Below are positions 12,501-27,500 of a stretch of 64,000 nucleotides of DNA, piece by piece; within the stretch, counting starts at the first letter, position 1, and each line of letters opens with the position of its first letter. The notes beneath the pieces were generated by a model. That model made no database searches and was not told the origin of the DNA. It saw nothing but the letters and a program-made list of their open reading frames with translations. Source of the stretch: Nocardia vermiculata NBRC 100427 (lineage in GTDB: Bacteria > Actinomycetota > Actinomycetes > Mycobacteriales > Mycobacteriaceae); contig NZ_BDCA01000002.1 of assembly GCF_001613265.1 (NCBI RefSeq), positions 457,783-521,782 on the forward strand. Direction: 5' to 3'. A program made the translations under genes and the position numbers.

Positions 12501-15500
12501 GAGCAGGTCGGCCTGCTCGCCCTGCACGCGGGTGAGCAGCTGCTGCGCCGATTCCGCCGGGTCGATGTGCACCCGCACCGGAACGGTGTTGATGAACAGC
12601 CCGACCATCGACTCCACCCCGGCCAGCTCCGGCGGGCGGCCCGACACGGTGGTGCCGAACAGCACGTCGTCGCGACCGGTCATCCGGCCCAGCACGATGC
12701 CCCAGGCGGTCTGCAGGACGGTATTGGTGGTGACGCCCATCCGGGCGGCGAACTCGGTGAGCCGCGTGGTCTGCTCCCGGTCGAGTTCGAACACGTACTC
12801 GTCCGAGAGTGCGGTGATCTCACGCCCGGCGTCCGGCCGGGCCAGCAGGGTCGGTTCGGTGACCCCCGACAGCGCCGCGTTCCAGGCCGCGAGCGAAGCC
12901 GGACGATCCTGCTGCGCCACCCATTCCAGGAAGTGCCGGTAGGAACGCACGGCGGGCAGCGCACTGGCGTCGGCGTGCGTGGCGTACAGCATCAGCAGAT
13001 CCCGCATCAGCAGCGGCATCGACCAGCCGTCGAGCAGGATGTGGTGATTGGACACCACCAGCGACCAGCGCTGCTCGGCGACCTGGATCAGAGTGAACCG
13101 GATCAGCGGCGGCGCAGCCAGATCGAAGCGATCGGTGCGGTCGGCCTCGATCAGGTCGGCGGCCTCACCGCTCGCGCGGCGATCGTGTTCGGCCCAGGCG
13201 ACACGCACGCCGTCGAGGACCACCTGCACCGGATGGCCCTGTTCGTCGGTGACGAAGGCGGTGCGCAGAGTGTCGTAGCGATCGATCAATGCCTGTGCGG
13301 CACTGCGCAGCCGGGCCGGATCCACCCGACCGGTGAGGTCGAGGACCGCCTGCCCGGTGTAGACGTCGACCGAGGCGGCCGCGAGTTCGGCGTGGAACAG
13401 CAGACCGGCCTGGAGCGAGGACAGCGGCCAGATCTGCGAGACCGCACCGAAACGCTGCTCCCAGCCCTCGATATCGGTCTGTTCGACCCGCACCAGCGGG
13501 AAGTCCGAGGGGGTATGACCGCCCGCACCGGCCGATTCGGCATGCCGGGCAACCGCTGCCAGTGCGGTCGTCCACAGTGCACCGAATTCGCGGACCGCAG
13601 CCTCGTCGAGCAGGGTGGTCGGATAGCCGATGCGCGCGGTCAGGCGGTCCCCCACCACGATGGCATTGATATCCAGCGGCGCCATCGCCGGCATATCGTC
13701 GTCGTAGGCGCCCGACAACTCGCCGAGTTCCGGCGCCGGAATCCAGCCGAAACCGCGCAGTGCCTCGGGCACCGCGTTGTCGGAGACCCGGCCCAGGTAG
13801 TTGAAGCTCACCTGTCCCGGCAGCTCGGCGGGCAGCTGCGCCGCCGTGCGCGGGTTCAGGTAGCGCAGCATGCCGTAGCCCAGGCCCTTGTCGGGCACCG
13901 CGAGCAGCTGTTCCTTGACTGCCTTGAGCACCGGCCCCATCGCCGGTCCACCCGTCAGCGCGGCATCGATGTCGAGGCCCGACAGGTCGAAGCGGACCGG
14001 GAAGATCGCGGTGAACCAGCCGACCGTGCGGGACAGGTCCGCGCCCGGGACCACATCTTCCTCACGACCGTGCCCCTCGAGGCGCACCAGCGCACTGTCG
14101 GAATGGCTATCGGCGTGTGCGGCACGCCATTTCGCGACCGCAAGCACCAGCGCCGCCAACAGCGCATCGTTGACACCGCCGTGGTACAGCGCGGGCACGG
14201 TGGTCAGCAGGGCCTTGGTGACCTCGGCGGAGACCTCGACCTCGACCTTGTCGGCCACCGCGGACACGTCCACGCTCGGATCGAACGCACGCTCGGTCAG
14301 CAGCGGATCGGGGCCTTCGACGACCGCACGCCACAGATCGAATTCGTCGTCGCGCTCGGCGGCGACCCGTTCCAGCGCGTGCGCCCAGGTGCGCATGCTG
14401 GTGGGTGGTGCGGCCAGTTCCGGGGTCTGCCCGGCCGACAACTGTCCCCAGGCGGTGACGAAATCGGGGACCAGGATGCGCCAGGACACACCGTCGATCA
14501 CCAGGTGGTGGGCGACGACGATCAGACGTCCGGCGCGGTCGGCGGAGCTGGGCTCCAGCCACGCGAAGCGCACGACCACACCGGCTTCGGGATCCAGCCG
14601 GTCGAGTGTGGCGTCGAGCGCGGTGGTCGCGATCTCGAACAGTCCGGCGTCGTCGACCGCGGCATCGAATGCGGTGTGATCGACGAGCGCGTCCACATCG
14701 ACGGTGCCCGGTGCGGCGGTCTCCACGATCCATTCCGCGCCGGCATGCCGGCGCAGCCGCGCACGCAACATGTCGTGGCGGTCCACGACGGCGGCGACGG
14801 TGGCCAGCAGCCCCGCCCGATCGATGCCGAGCGGCAACTCCAGTGCCAGCGCCTGATGGAACCGGCCGAACGAGCCGGCCCGCTCCACCATGAACTTCGC
14901 GACCGGCGTCAACGGCATCGTGCCGACGCCACCGCCGGGCAGCTCGGCCAGTGCGGGCACCGAATCAGACTGTCCGGCAGCGGATTCGGCAACGGCAGCC
15001 AGTCCGGAAACAGTGCGCTGCTCGAAGACGTCACGCGGGCTGAACACCACGCCGCGGGCCTTCGCGCGCGACACCAGCTGGATCGAGACGATGGAATCGC
15101 CGCCGAGCGCGAAGAAGGAATCGTCGACGCCGACCCGCTCGATGCCCAGCACCTCGGCGAACACCTCGGCGATGGCATGCTCCACCGGCGTGCGGGGCGC
15201 CCGGAAGGTGGTGTCGGTGGCGAACTCCGGTTCCGGCAGCGCCCTGCGGTCCAGTTTGCCCGCCGGGGTCAGCGGCACCCGGTCGATCACCATGATCGAC
15301 GACGGCACCATATACCCGGGCAACCGCTGTTCCAGCGCGGTGGTCACCGCAGCCACATCGATCGTATTTCCCGGCACCGCAACCACATACGAAACCAGCG
15401 AAGTGGCGCCGGCACCCCGGGTGTGACCGAGGGTCACGGCGAAATCGACCGTGTCCTGCGCGGTCAGCGCCGCGTCGATCTCGCCCAGTTCGATGCGGAA

Positions 15501-18500
15501 ACCGCGGACCTTGACCTGGAAGTCGGAGCGGCCGACATATTCGACCTCACCGTTGTGATTCCACCGCACCACGTCACCGGTGCGGTACATCCGCTCCCCC
15601 GGCTCGTACGGGTTGGCGAGGAATCGTTCGGCACTCAGACCCGGCCGCGCGTGATATCCACGGGCCAGCTGGACACCGGACAGATACAGCTCACCCGCGA
15701 CGCCCACCGGGACCGGGCGCAGCCGCGAATCCAGTACCAGTGACTGCATACCGCGGATCGGGCCGCCGATGGTGACCGGATCGCCCGCGACCAGCGGATC
15801 ACTGATGTTGGTGGCGACGGTGGCCTCGGTCGGGCCGTAGGCGTTGTGGAAGCGGCGCGGCGTGCCGTCCGGAGTCACCGACCACTTGGCCACCTGTTCG
15901 GCGGTCACCGCCTCACCACCGGCGATCACCACGCGCATCCCGGCCAATGCCTCGGGATCCAGCGTGGCCAGCACCGACGGGGTGATCAGGCCGTGGGTGA
16001 CGCCGTCGCGGGCGATCAGTTCGCTGAGCTCGGCACCACCGTAGGTGCCGGGCGGCACCACGACCAGCGCACCGCCCGCACCGACGGCGAGCAGGAATTC
16101 CAGAATCGAGGCGTCGAAGCTGGGCGAAGCGAAATGCAATGCGCGCGAATCGGAATCGAGCTGGTACCGCTCGTTCTGCTCGGCGCGGAAGTTCGCCAGG
16201 CCGGCGTGGGTGACCACGACCCCCTTGGGCACACCGGTGGATCCGGAGGTGTAGATGACGTAGGCCGGATGGTCGATCCACAACGCACGCACCAGGTCCG
16301 CGTCGTCGATCTCCATGGCGGAGTAACGGGCGGTGTCGAGTTCGTCGAGGATCAGCCAGTCCGCCGATTCCGGCAGATCCGCACGCACCGAAGCCACGGT
16401 CAGGCCGACCGGGGAACCGGAATCGGTGACCATGTGGTCGATACGGTCGGCCGGATAGGACGGGTCGATCGGCACGAACGCCGCGCCGGTCTTGGTCACC
16501 GCCCATTCGGCCAGATAGCTGTCCGCCGATCGCGGTACCGCCACCGCGACCAGATCTTCGGCGCCGATACCGCGTTCGATCAGCACCCGGGCCAGGCGGT
16601 TGGAGCGCTCGTCGAGTTCGCGATAGGTGAGCGTGACACCGTCGGCGATCACCGCGGGCGCCTCCGGATCGCGCGCGACGGCCTCGGCCAGCAACTGCGG
16701 CAACGTCCGCGCCGCGACCGCCGGGCCGCCGGTACGGGCGAGCAGATCGGCGCGCTCGGCCGGGTCGAGCACATCCACCGCGCCGACCGCGATCCGCGGG
16801 TCGGTGGCGACGGCATGCAGGACCCGGATCCAGCGATCGGCGATCTCGGAGGCGGTCTGCTCGTCGAACAGATCGGTGGCATAGATCAGGCTCAGCGCCA
16901 TCCCGTTGGCGGCCGCACCACCGGCGGCACCGGAACGCTCCGACAGCGTGAACTGCAGGTCGAAACGGGCGATGTTCTCGTCCCGGTCCACCGTGGAGAC
17001 GGTGAGGCCGGGGAGTTCGAGACCGGCGCGGTCGAGGTTCTGGAAGGCCAGCATCACCTGGAACAGCGGGTTGCGGGCCTGCGAACGTTCCGGTGCCAGC
17101 AGTTCCACCAGCCGCTCGAAGGGCACGTCGGCGTTGCCGAAGGCCTCCAGGTCGGTGTGGCGGACCCGATCCAGCAGTGCGGTGAACGGCTCGTCGGCCT
17201 CGATCCCGGTGCGCAGCACCAGCGTGTTGACGAACATGCCGACCAGATCGTCGAGGGCGGCCTCACCGCGTCCGGCGATCGGGGTGCCGACGGCGATATC
17301 GTCGGATCCCGACAGATGCGCGAGCAGCACGGTCAGACCCGCGTGCATGACCATGAACAGCGATGAACCCTGTTCACGGGCAACATGTTCCAACGCGCCG
17401 ATGAGTTCGGGCGTCAGCGTGCGATGCAGTTCCGCACCGGCCAGCGAGGCGACGGCGGGGCGCGGGCGATCGGCAGGAAGGGAGAGTTCTTCCGGAATTC
17501 CGTCGAGGGAGCGGTGCCAGAAGTCGACCTGCCGGGCCAGCAGCGACTGCGGATCGTCCTCGGAACCGAGGACCTCGCGCTGCCAGACCGCGAAGTCCGC
17601 GTACTGCACCTCGAGGGGCGCCCAGGTCGGGGCGCTGCCCTGGGTGCGCGCGGTGTAGGCGGTCATCACGTCGCGGGCGAGTGGGTTCATCGAGAACCCG
17701 TCCGCGGCGATGTGGTGCACCACCACGACCAGCACGTACTCGTCGCGATGCACCTGGAACAGCCGGGCGCGCAGCGGCACCTGGTCGGCGACGTCGAATC
17801 CGGTGGCCGCGAACTCGGTGATCGCGGTGGTCAGATCGGTGTCGGACACCGGGTAGGTGCGCAGGTCCAGCACGATCTGCTCGGCCGGGACCACCACCTG
17901 GACCGGAGTGCCTCCGTGCTCCGGGTAGCGGGTGCGCAACGACTCGTGCCGGCGCACCACATCGAAGACCGCCAATTCCAAAGCGGCGGTGTCGAGTTCA
18001 CCGGACAACCGCACCACCAGCGGGAGGTTGTAGGCCGCCGAGGAGGTGTCGTACTGGTTCAGGAACCACATGCGCTGCTGGGCGAACGACAACGGCACCG
18101 GGTCGGCACCCGCGCGGGTTCGTGCGACCAGGCGCGGACGGGCCGCGTCGCCGGTATGTGATTCCAGCCGTGCTGCCAGTGCTTCGACCGTGGTCGCCTC
18201 GAACAGCGCCCGTACTCCCACCGTGGCGCCGAGGGCGGCACCGATCCGGGATACCACCCGGGTGGCGATGAGTGAGTTGCCGCCGAGTTCGAAGAAGTCG
18301 TCGTCGAGGCCGACCCGTTCCACCTCGAGCACCTCGGCGAAGACCGCGGCCACGATCTCCTGGACCGGGGTCTCGGCGGCGCGGAAGGCGCGCGCCTGCA
18401 CCGCCGGTGCGGGCAGCGCACGGCGGTCCAATTTGCCGTTGACAGTCAGCGGGATCCGGTCGAGCACAACGAATGCCGAGGGCACCATATAGGCGGGCAG

Positions 18501-21500
18501 CCGCTCGGCCGCGCCGTCGCGCACCTGTACCAGCGGCGGCTCGGTCTCGCCCGGGGGCGGCACCAGGTAGGCGACGATGCGCTGATCGCCGGGCTGATCC
18601 TCGCGGACCACGACCGCGACCTGCGCGACGCCCGGCTGTGCCAGCACCGCGGATTCGATCTCGCCGAGCTCGATCCGGAAGCCACGAACCTTCACCTGGT
18701 CGTCGGCCCGGCCCAGGTACTCCAGTTCCCCGAACCGGTTCCAGCGGGCCACGTCGCCGGAGCGGTACAGCACCGCACCCGGTTCGCCGAGCGGATCGGC
18801 GACGAACCGAGCCGCGGTCAGATCGGGGCGGCCCAGATATCCGCGCGCCAATTGCGGTCCGGCGATATACATTTCACCGGCCACGCCGACCGGTACTGGA
18901 TGCAAGCGGTCGTCGAGCACGTACACCCGCTGTCCGGCGATCGCCCGACCGACCACCGAACCCGTTGCCGCGGCGATCGTTTCGGCATCGAGAACGCGAT
19001 GCGATACGTGCACCGTGGTTTCGGTGATGCCGTACATGTTGACCAGTCGCGGCGCGGTATCGCCGTGCCGTGCCACCCAGTCGCCCAGCCGGCGCAGCTC
19101 CAGCGCCTCACCACCGAACACGACATAGCGCAGCTCCAGCGGTGCGCCGCCGGCCAGCCGGTCGGCCTCGGCCAGCTGGTAGAACGCCGAAGGGGTCTGG
19201 TTGAGCACCGTCACCCGGTCGCGGCGCAGCAGTTCCAGGAACTGTTCCGGCGAGCGCGAGGTGTAGTAGTCGACCACGACCAGGGTGCCGCCGAACAGCA
19301 GCGGACCCCACAGTTCCCACACCGAGAAGTCGAAGGCGAAGGAGTGGAACAGTGTCCACACGTCGTCGGCACCGAATCCGAACTCCCGATCGGTATTGGC
19401 GAACAGCCGCACCACGTTCCAGTGCGCCACCGCGACGCCCTTGGGGCGGCCGGTGGAGCCGGAGGTGTAGATGACATAGGCGATACTGCCCGGGGTGAGC
19501 GGCGCATTGCGGTCGGCGTCGGTGATCGGCTCCTCGCCCGCATCCACCATTTCCGGTGTGTCCGCGCTGAATCCGTCCATCAGCACGATCGGCAGGCCGG
19601 TCGGCAGTTCCACCTCGCTACCGCCGTCGACGATCACACCCGCCGGGCGCGAATCCGCGAGCACATAGGCGATGCGGTCGGCCGGGTAGCTCGGATCGAT
19701 CGGCACGTATCCGGCACCGGACTTGATGACCGCGAGCAGCGCCACGACCAGGTCCAGCGACCGCGGCAGTACCACCGCGACCAGGGTCTCCGGCCCGGCA
19801 CCATCGGCGATCAACCGGCGTGCCAGCTGGTTCGCCCGTCGGTCCAGTTCGGCGTAGGTCATCCGGTCGGTGCCGAACTTGACGGCCACCCGATCGCCGT
19901 GCGCGGCGACCGCGGCATCGAACAGGTCCGACAGGGTCACCGACGGATCGGCGAAGAGCCCGGCACCGCCGTCGGCACCGGAGGACACCCACCGCTGCGA
20001 GACGTCCAGGAGTTCGGATTCACCGAGCAGATCGATATCGCCGACGACCGTGCTGCCGTCGTCGGTGATGCTGCGCAGGATCCGCACCAGCCGCTCGGAG
20101 AATGCGGTGATCGTTTCGGGATCGAACAGGTCGGTGGCGTACGTCCACGCCAGTGTCAGCCCGGCGGCGTCGGCGGCCTCGCCCACGGTGAGCTGGATGT
20201 CGAATTTCGACATCCCGGGATCAGCGCCCTGCACCTCGAGGTCGAGGCCCGGTAGTTCGACGGTGGTGGCGTCTCGCGCACCGGTGGCCTCGAAGGTCAG
20301 CGCCACCTGGAACAGCGGGTGGTGGGCCTGCGAACGCACGGGGCTGATCACATCCACCAGACGCTCGAACGGCACATCGGCGTTGGCGAAGGCCGCCAGG
20401 TCGGTGGCCCGGACCTCACTCAGCAGTTCCGGGAAGGTCGCGTCGGGGCGCACCGGGGTGCGCAGCACCAGGGTGTTGACGAACATGCCGATCAGATCGT
20501 CGAGAGCACGCTCGCCGCGACCCGCGATCGGGGTGCCGATCGCGATATCGGTCTCCCCACTCAGCCGGGCTGCCCAGGTGGCCAGTGCCGCATGCATCAG
20601 CATGAACAGCGTCACCCCGTGTGCGCGGGCGTACTCGGTGAGCCGCTCGTGCAGATCGGCCTCGAGCGAGAACTCCTGTGTCGCACCGGAGTTGGTAGCG
20701 ATTTCGGGTCGCGGACGGTCCGCCGGAAGGTCGATCTGCTCCGGCAGGTCACGCAGCTGTTCGGCCCAGTAGCCGATCTGACCCGCGGCGACCGAGGCTT
20801 CGTCGTCCTCGGCACCCAGCATGTCGCGCTGCCACAGCGCGTAGTCGGCGTACTGCACCGGCAGCGGCGTCCACTGCGGCGCCTCGCCGCGCGAACGCTC
20901 GGAGTATGCGGCCACCACGTCGCGCAGCAGCGGCCGCAACGAGAAACCGTCACCGGCGATGTGATGCATGACCAGGACGACCACATGCTCATCGGCGCCC
21001 GATTCCAGCAGGGTCGCACGGAACGGAACCTCGGCGGTCACGTCGAAGAAGACGTTCACCAGCTCGGCCACCCGCGCGGGGATCTCGGCGGCGGCCACCG
21101 TCTCGGCCACCAATTCCACTCCGGCCTCCGCCGCCGACAGCACCCGCTGATAGCCGTCACCGGCGACCTCCGGGTAGATCGTCCGCAGCGACTCGTGCCG
21201 AGCCACCACATCGGCCAGCGCGGCGGCGAAGGCCTCGCGGTCGAGGGTTCCGGTGAGCCGAATCGCCGCCGGGATGTTGTTGACCGCGGTGCGGCTGTCG
21301 AAGCGGTTGAGGAACCACATCCGCTGCTGCGCCGGTGACAACGGCACCAGTTGCGCCGTTTCGCCGCCGGGTAGCTGCACCGGTTCGGGGCGCTGCCGGG
21401 CGGTCAGCGGGTGCCGCCCGCCCTGTCCGGCACGGGTCTCCAGGCGCGCCGCCAGCGCGGCCACCGTGGTGGCCTCGAACAGGGTGCGCACGCCTACCTC

Positions 21501-24500
21501 GGTATCCAGAGCCGCGCCCAGCCGGGCGGCGACCTGCGTGGCGAGCAACGAGTTGCCGCCCAGTTCGAAGAAGTCGTCGTCGAGACCGACGCGTTCGACG
21601 CCGAGCGCCTCGCCGATCACATCGGCGACCGCCTGCTCCACCGAGGTCGCCGGAGCGCGGAAGGTCTTGGCGGCGAAGGTCGGCTCGGGCAGTGCCCTGC
21701 GGTCGAGCTTGCCGGAGGCGTTGAGCGGGAAGCTGTCCAGCACGACGAATGCCGCGGGCACCATGTATGCGGGAAGATGCTCGACCACAGCGGTTTTCAC
21801 CGCTTCGACCTCGATCTGCGCACCGGCCGCGGCCACCAGGTAGGCCACCAGCTGGTCGCCGGTGCGCTCGTCGGAGCGCACCACCACGACAGCCTGGCCC
21901 ACGGCCGGGTCCGCGGTGAGCGCCGACTCGATCTCGCCGAGCTCGATCCGCAGACCACGGACCTTCACCTGGAAGTCGGTGCGGCCCAGATATTCGAGTT
22001 CGCCGGCCCTGGACCACATCACCAGGTCGCCGGTGCGGTACATGCGCTCGCCGTCGGCGAACGGGTTGGCCACGAAACGATCGGCGGACAGATCCGGCCG
22101 CGCCACATATCCGCGGGCCAGCTGAGCGCCCGCGAGATAGAGCTCGCCCGCAACCCCGACCGGCACCGGGCGCAACCGCGAATCCAGCACGTACACCCGG
22201 GTATTGAAGACCGGGGCGCCGATCGGCACCGTGGCGGTGTCGGTATCGACGACCTCGTGATAGGTGACGTCGACGGCGGCCTCGGTCGGGCCGTACAGAT
22301 TGTGCAGGCGCGCACCGGTGCGGCTGCGCAACTGCTGTGCCACGGTCGCGGGCAACGCTTCACCGGAGGCGAAAACATTACGCAGACCGGAACATTCGGC
22401 CGCGGCGGGCTCGGAGACGAACACGGCCAGCATCGAGGGCACGAAGTGGGTGACGGTCACGCCCTCGCGGCCGATCACCTCGGCAAGGTAGGCCGGGTCG
22501 CGATGCCCGTCCGGGCGGGCCACGACCAGGCGGGCACCGGCCTGCAACGGCCAGAAGAACTCCCACACCGACACATCGAAGGTCGCGGGCGTCTTCTGCA
22601 GCACCACATCGTCGGCGGCCAGGCCGTACTGGGCGTGCATCCACACCAGCCGGTTCACGATCGCCTTATGCGGGACCGCCACCCCCTTGGGGCGTCCGGT
22701 GGAGCCGGAGGTGAAGATCACGTAAGCGGTATTGGACGGACGCAGTGGTTCCGGACGATCGTCGTCGGTCAGCGGACCGTCGCCGTACGCGTCCAGCTCC
22801 AGCCGGTCGATCCGCACCTCGGGTGCGATTTCCGGTGCGGCCGAGACGGTGTCGCGCAACGGCTCACCCGAGGTGAGCACACATACCGGGCGTGCGGTCT
22901 CCAGGATGTATTCGGTGCGCTCGGCCGGATGATCCGGATCCAACGGCACATACGCACCACCGGCAGCCACCACCGCGTACATACCGACCACCAGATCGAC
23001 CGAACGCCGCATCCCCAGAGCGACCAGCGATTCCGGTCCGACGCCCTGATCGACCAGCCAGCGCGCGAGCCGGCGCACCCGGATCGCGAACTCGGCGTAG
23101 GACAGACTCGTCCCCTCGAAGATGACCGCGGTCGCGTCGGGAGTGCGCGCGACCTGGGCCTCGAACAGCGAGATCAAGGTGGCAGCGGCATCGTCGGACA
23201 CCGTCGGCAACGCGGCGTCGATCGGGAATTCGGTGTCGTTCCATCGCCGCAGTACCAGCGCCTGCTCGGCGGCGTCGAGGATCGGCAGCGCGTCGACCGC
23301 GATCGACGGTTCGGCCGCGACCGCACGCAGTACCCGCACGAAACGGTGTGCGAACGATTCGGCGAACGCGTCGTCGAACAGATCGGTCGCGAAGACCAGT
23401 TCGGCGTCCATCGCGGCATCCGCGCCGCTGCCGGCCGGCCCCTCGCTCAGGGTCAGCTGCAGGTCGAATTTCGCTGTCTGTGCATCGATTCCGAGTTCGG
23501 CGACCGTCAGCCCGGGTAGTTCCAGGGCCGTGCGGCCGAGGTTCTGGAACGACAGCATGACCTGGAACAACGGATGCCGTGCCTGCGAACGTGCCGGGTT
23601 GAGCACCTCGACCAGCCGCTCGAACGGCACATCCGCATGAGCGAAGGCCTGCAGGTCACGCTCGCGGACCTGTGACAGCAGTTCGTTGAACCGGATATCG
23701 GGATCGACTTGCGCGCGCAGCACCAGGGTGTTGACGAACATGCCGACCAGATCGTCGAGGGCGCGTTCGCCACGCCCGGCGACCGGAATACCCACGGCGA
23801 TATCGTCGGTGCCGCTCAGCCGCGACAACAGCGCGGCGAACGCGCCGTGCACCACCATGAACAGCGTGCTGTGCTGGCGCTGTGCCACCCGGTTCAGCGC
23901 ATCCACCAGATCGCCGGGCACCCGGAACCGGTGGGTGCCGGCCGCATAGGAGGCGACCGCGGGGCGCGGGCGGCTCGACAGCCGCAACTCGTCGGGCAGG
24001 CCGTTGAGCGCGTTGTGCCAGTAGCCGAGCTGTTCGGAGATCACCGAACGCGGGTCGTCCTCCGAGCCGAGCGATTCCCGCTGCCAGAGCGCGAAATCGG
24101 CGTACTGCACCGGCAACGGTGTCCACCCGGGCTCCGACGCGGCGGTCCGGGAGAGGTACGCGGTCATCAGGTCGCGTACCAGCGGGGTCATCGAGAAACC
24201 GTCGGTGGCGATGTGGTGTACCACCACTATCAGCACGTACTCGGGCTCCGCAGCAGCATCCACCAGCCGGTACAACCGCAGCCGGGTCGGCGGGACGGCC
24301 GTCACATCGAAGCCGCGGCCGACGAATTCGGTGAGTGCGCCCGGCAGATCGGCCTCGGTCGTGTCGACGACCTCGAGATCGGGGACGGCCCGGGTCGCGG
24401 GCAGCACCTGCTGATAGGCCACGCCCTCGTGTGAGGGATAGATCGTGCGCAGCGACTCGTGCCGCGCCACCACATCCGCGATCGCGATGCGCAGCGAGTC

Positions 24501-27500
24501 GACATCGAGTTCGCCGGTGAGCCGGACCGCGGCGGGGATGTTGTTGGTCGCCGAATCGGTGTCGAACCGGTTGAGGAACCACATCCGCTGCTGCGCCAGC
24601 GACAACGGCGGATATTCGGGGCGGTCCGCCACGGTCAGCGCCTGGCGGACACCGGAGCCCACATGCGATTCCACCCGCGCGGCCAGTCCGGCCACGGTCG
24701 GTGTCTCGAAGACGGTACGCACGCCGACCTCGGCGTTCAGCGCCGCGCTCAGCCGTGCCACCACCTGGGTCGCGATCAGCGAGTTGCCGCCCAGGTCGAA
24801 GAAGTCGTCGTCCACGCCGACCGGGTGTTCGGCGGTGTCCAGGCCCAGCACGTCGGCGAAGGTCGCCGCCACGATCTCCTCGATCGGGGTGGAGGGGGCG
24901 CGGAATTCGCGGGCGGCGAATACCGGCTCCGGCAGCGCACGCCGGTCCAGCTTGCCGTTCGGGTTCAGCGGCATCGCATCGAGCGTGACGATCGCCGCCG
25001 GAACCATGTAGGAGGGCAGTTGCTGCCCCAGGTGCACGCGCAGCGCCTCGAGATCGATCACACCACCGGGCGCCGGGACCACGTAGGCGACCAGTTGATC
25101 GCCCAGTCGTGCATCCGAACGCACGACCGCGACGGCCTGTGCCACCGATTCGTGTGTGACGAGGGCGGATTCGATCTCCCCGAGTTCGATCCGCAGGCCG
25201 CGCACCTTCACCTGGAAGTCGGTGCGGCCCAGGTAGACGATGGCCCCGTCGGCGCTGCGGCGCACCAGGTCACCGGTGCGGTACATGCGAGCGCTGTAGT
25301 CGGAGAACGGATTCGCCACGAACCGATCCGCGGTCAGATCGGTGCGCCCCAGGTAGCCGCGCGCCAGCTGATCGCCGGCCAGATACAGCTCACCCGCCAC
25401 CCCTTGGGGGACCGGATGCAGCCGCTCGTCGAGCACGTAGGCCTGCGCATTCCACACCGGTAGCCCGATCGGCACGGCGCCGCGTACCGCGTCGGCCACG
25501 GCGGCGTGGGTGGCGTGCACGGTGAATTCGGTGGGGCCGTACAGGTTGTGCAGCCGCGCCGCGGACACCCGGCGGAACGCCTCGACCGCATCGGAGGTGA
25601 ACGCCTCACCGGCGATGAACAGCGCCCGCAGCGAGGTCAGCGCGGAACTGTCGACTGCGCCGGAGAACACGGTGAGCATCGAGGGCACGAACGAGGTCAT
25701 GGTGACCTGCTCTGCCGCGATCACATCGGCGAGGTAGCGCGGGTCACGATGACCGTCGGGTGCGGCGATCACCATCCGAGCGCCCACCGACAACGGCGCG
25801 AACAGCTCCCACACCGAGACGTCGAAGGTCTGCGGTGTCTTGAACAACACCACATCGTCGGCATCGATGCCGTATTCACCGGTGATCCAACGGATCTGGT
25901 TCACCACCGCACTGTGCGGCACGGCCACGCCCTTCGGCCGGCCGGTCGAACCGGAAGTGAAGATCGTGTAGGCCGGATTCGACGGTCGAAGCGGCGCGAT
26001 CCGGTCGGCATCGGTCAGCGGATCCTCGGAATACCCGGACAGATCCAGTTCGTCGAGCCGCAGCACCGTCCGGTCGCCCGCATCGAAGTCCGCGACGTTC
26101 GCCGCAGTGGTCAGCACGCAGATCGGTGCCGCGGAATCGAGGACATGGCCGACGCGTTCGGCGGGCTGGTCGATGTCCAGCGGCACATAGCCGCCGCCGG
26201 CCTCGAGCACCGCGTACATCGCGACGACGAGGTCCAGTGAACGCCGCAGTCCCAGCGCGACCCGAGTCTCCGGACCCACACCCGCGGCGACCAGGCGGTG
26301 CGCCAGCCGATGCACCCGCGCGGCGAATTCGGTGTAGGTCAGCACGGCACCGGAATCGACGACCGCGACAGCATCCGGGTGTGCCCGGACGGCCTCGGCG
26401 AACAATTCCGGAAGCAGTGCGGCCGAACCGATCTCACGCGTGGTGTAGTTCCATTCGCGGATCTCGCGATGCGCCTCGAGTGCATCGATCAGCGCGATGT
26501 CACCGATCGGGCGATCCGGATCGGCCAGCACCGCCGCCAGGACGCGATCCAAGCGCTTGGCGAAGCCCGCGATCGTGGGTTCGTCGAAAAGGTCCAGCGC
26601 ATAGGAGAACTCGGCGGACATCCCCGCCACATCGCCGTCGGCGTCGGGCGCCTCCTGCAAGGTCAGCTGCAGATCGAATTTCGCGGTGCGGGTGTCGTAG
26701 TCGACACCGTTGACCGACAGCCCGGGCAGTTCCAGGCTGGCCTGACGAATGTTCTGGAACGCCAGCATCACCTGGAACAAGGGATGGCGCGCCTGCGAAC
26801 GCGCCGGATTGAGCACCTCGACCAGCCGCTCGAAGGGCACATCGGCATGCGCGAATGCCTGCAGATCGGTATTGCGCGCCTGGGCCAGTAGTTCGGCGAA
26901 GCTCGTCTCGGCGACGACCTCGGTGCGCAACACCAGCGTGTTGACGAACATGCCGATCAGATCATCGAGCGCGGCCTCCCCGCGGCCGGCCACCGGGGTG
27001 CCGATCGCGATATCGGAGGTACCCGACAGTCGCGCCAGCAGAATCGCCAGAGCACCGTGCACCACCATGAACGGGGACGCGTTGTTCTTGCGGCCGAGTT
27101 CCACGATGCGCCGCTGTGTTTCGGGCGAGATGACGAAGGAATAGGTGCCGCCGCGGTAGGTGGCCACCGCGGGGCGCGGCCGGTCGGCGGGCAGCACCAA
27201 TTCGTCCGGCAGATCCGCGAGTTCGCGTGTCCAGTAGCGAATCTGGTTGGCGATCAGCGAGTTCGGATCGTCCTCCGAACCGAGTACCTCGCGCTGCCAC
27301 AGCGCGTAATCGGCGTACTGGACCGGGAGTTCGGTCCAGGCGGGCTGTTCCCAGTTGGTACGCGCGGCATAGGCGACCATGACGTCGCGTGCCAGCGGAT
27401 GCATCGACCAGCCGTCGGCGGAGATGTGATGCACCACCATACCGAGCACGAACTCGGTCTCGCTGACCTCGAAAAGCCGTGCGTGCAAGGGTACTTCGCT

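Noticed and set aside
7566..15743. A 2,725-codon plus-strand frame, and similar long plus-strand frames at 99-2441, 3375-7361 and 27660-34550
   Set aside because: They lie exactly codon-for-codon opposite the NRPS frame, where GC-rich codon use removes stops. Their sequences are His/Gly/Arg/Gln-rich without domains, while the minus strand has perfect NRPS motifs.
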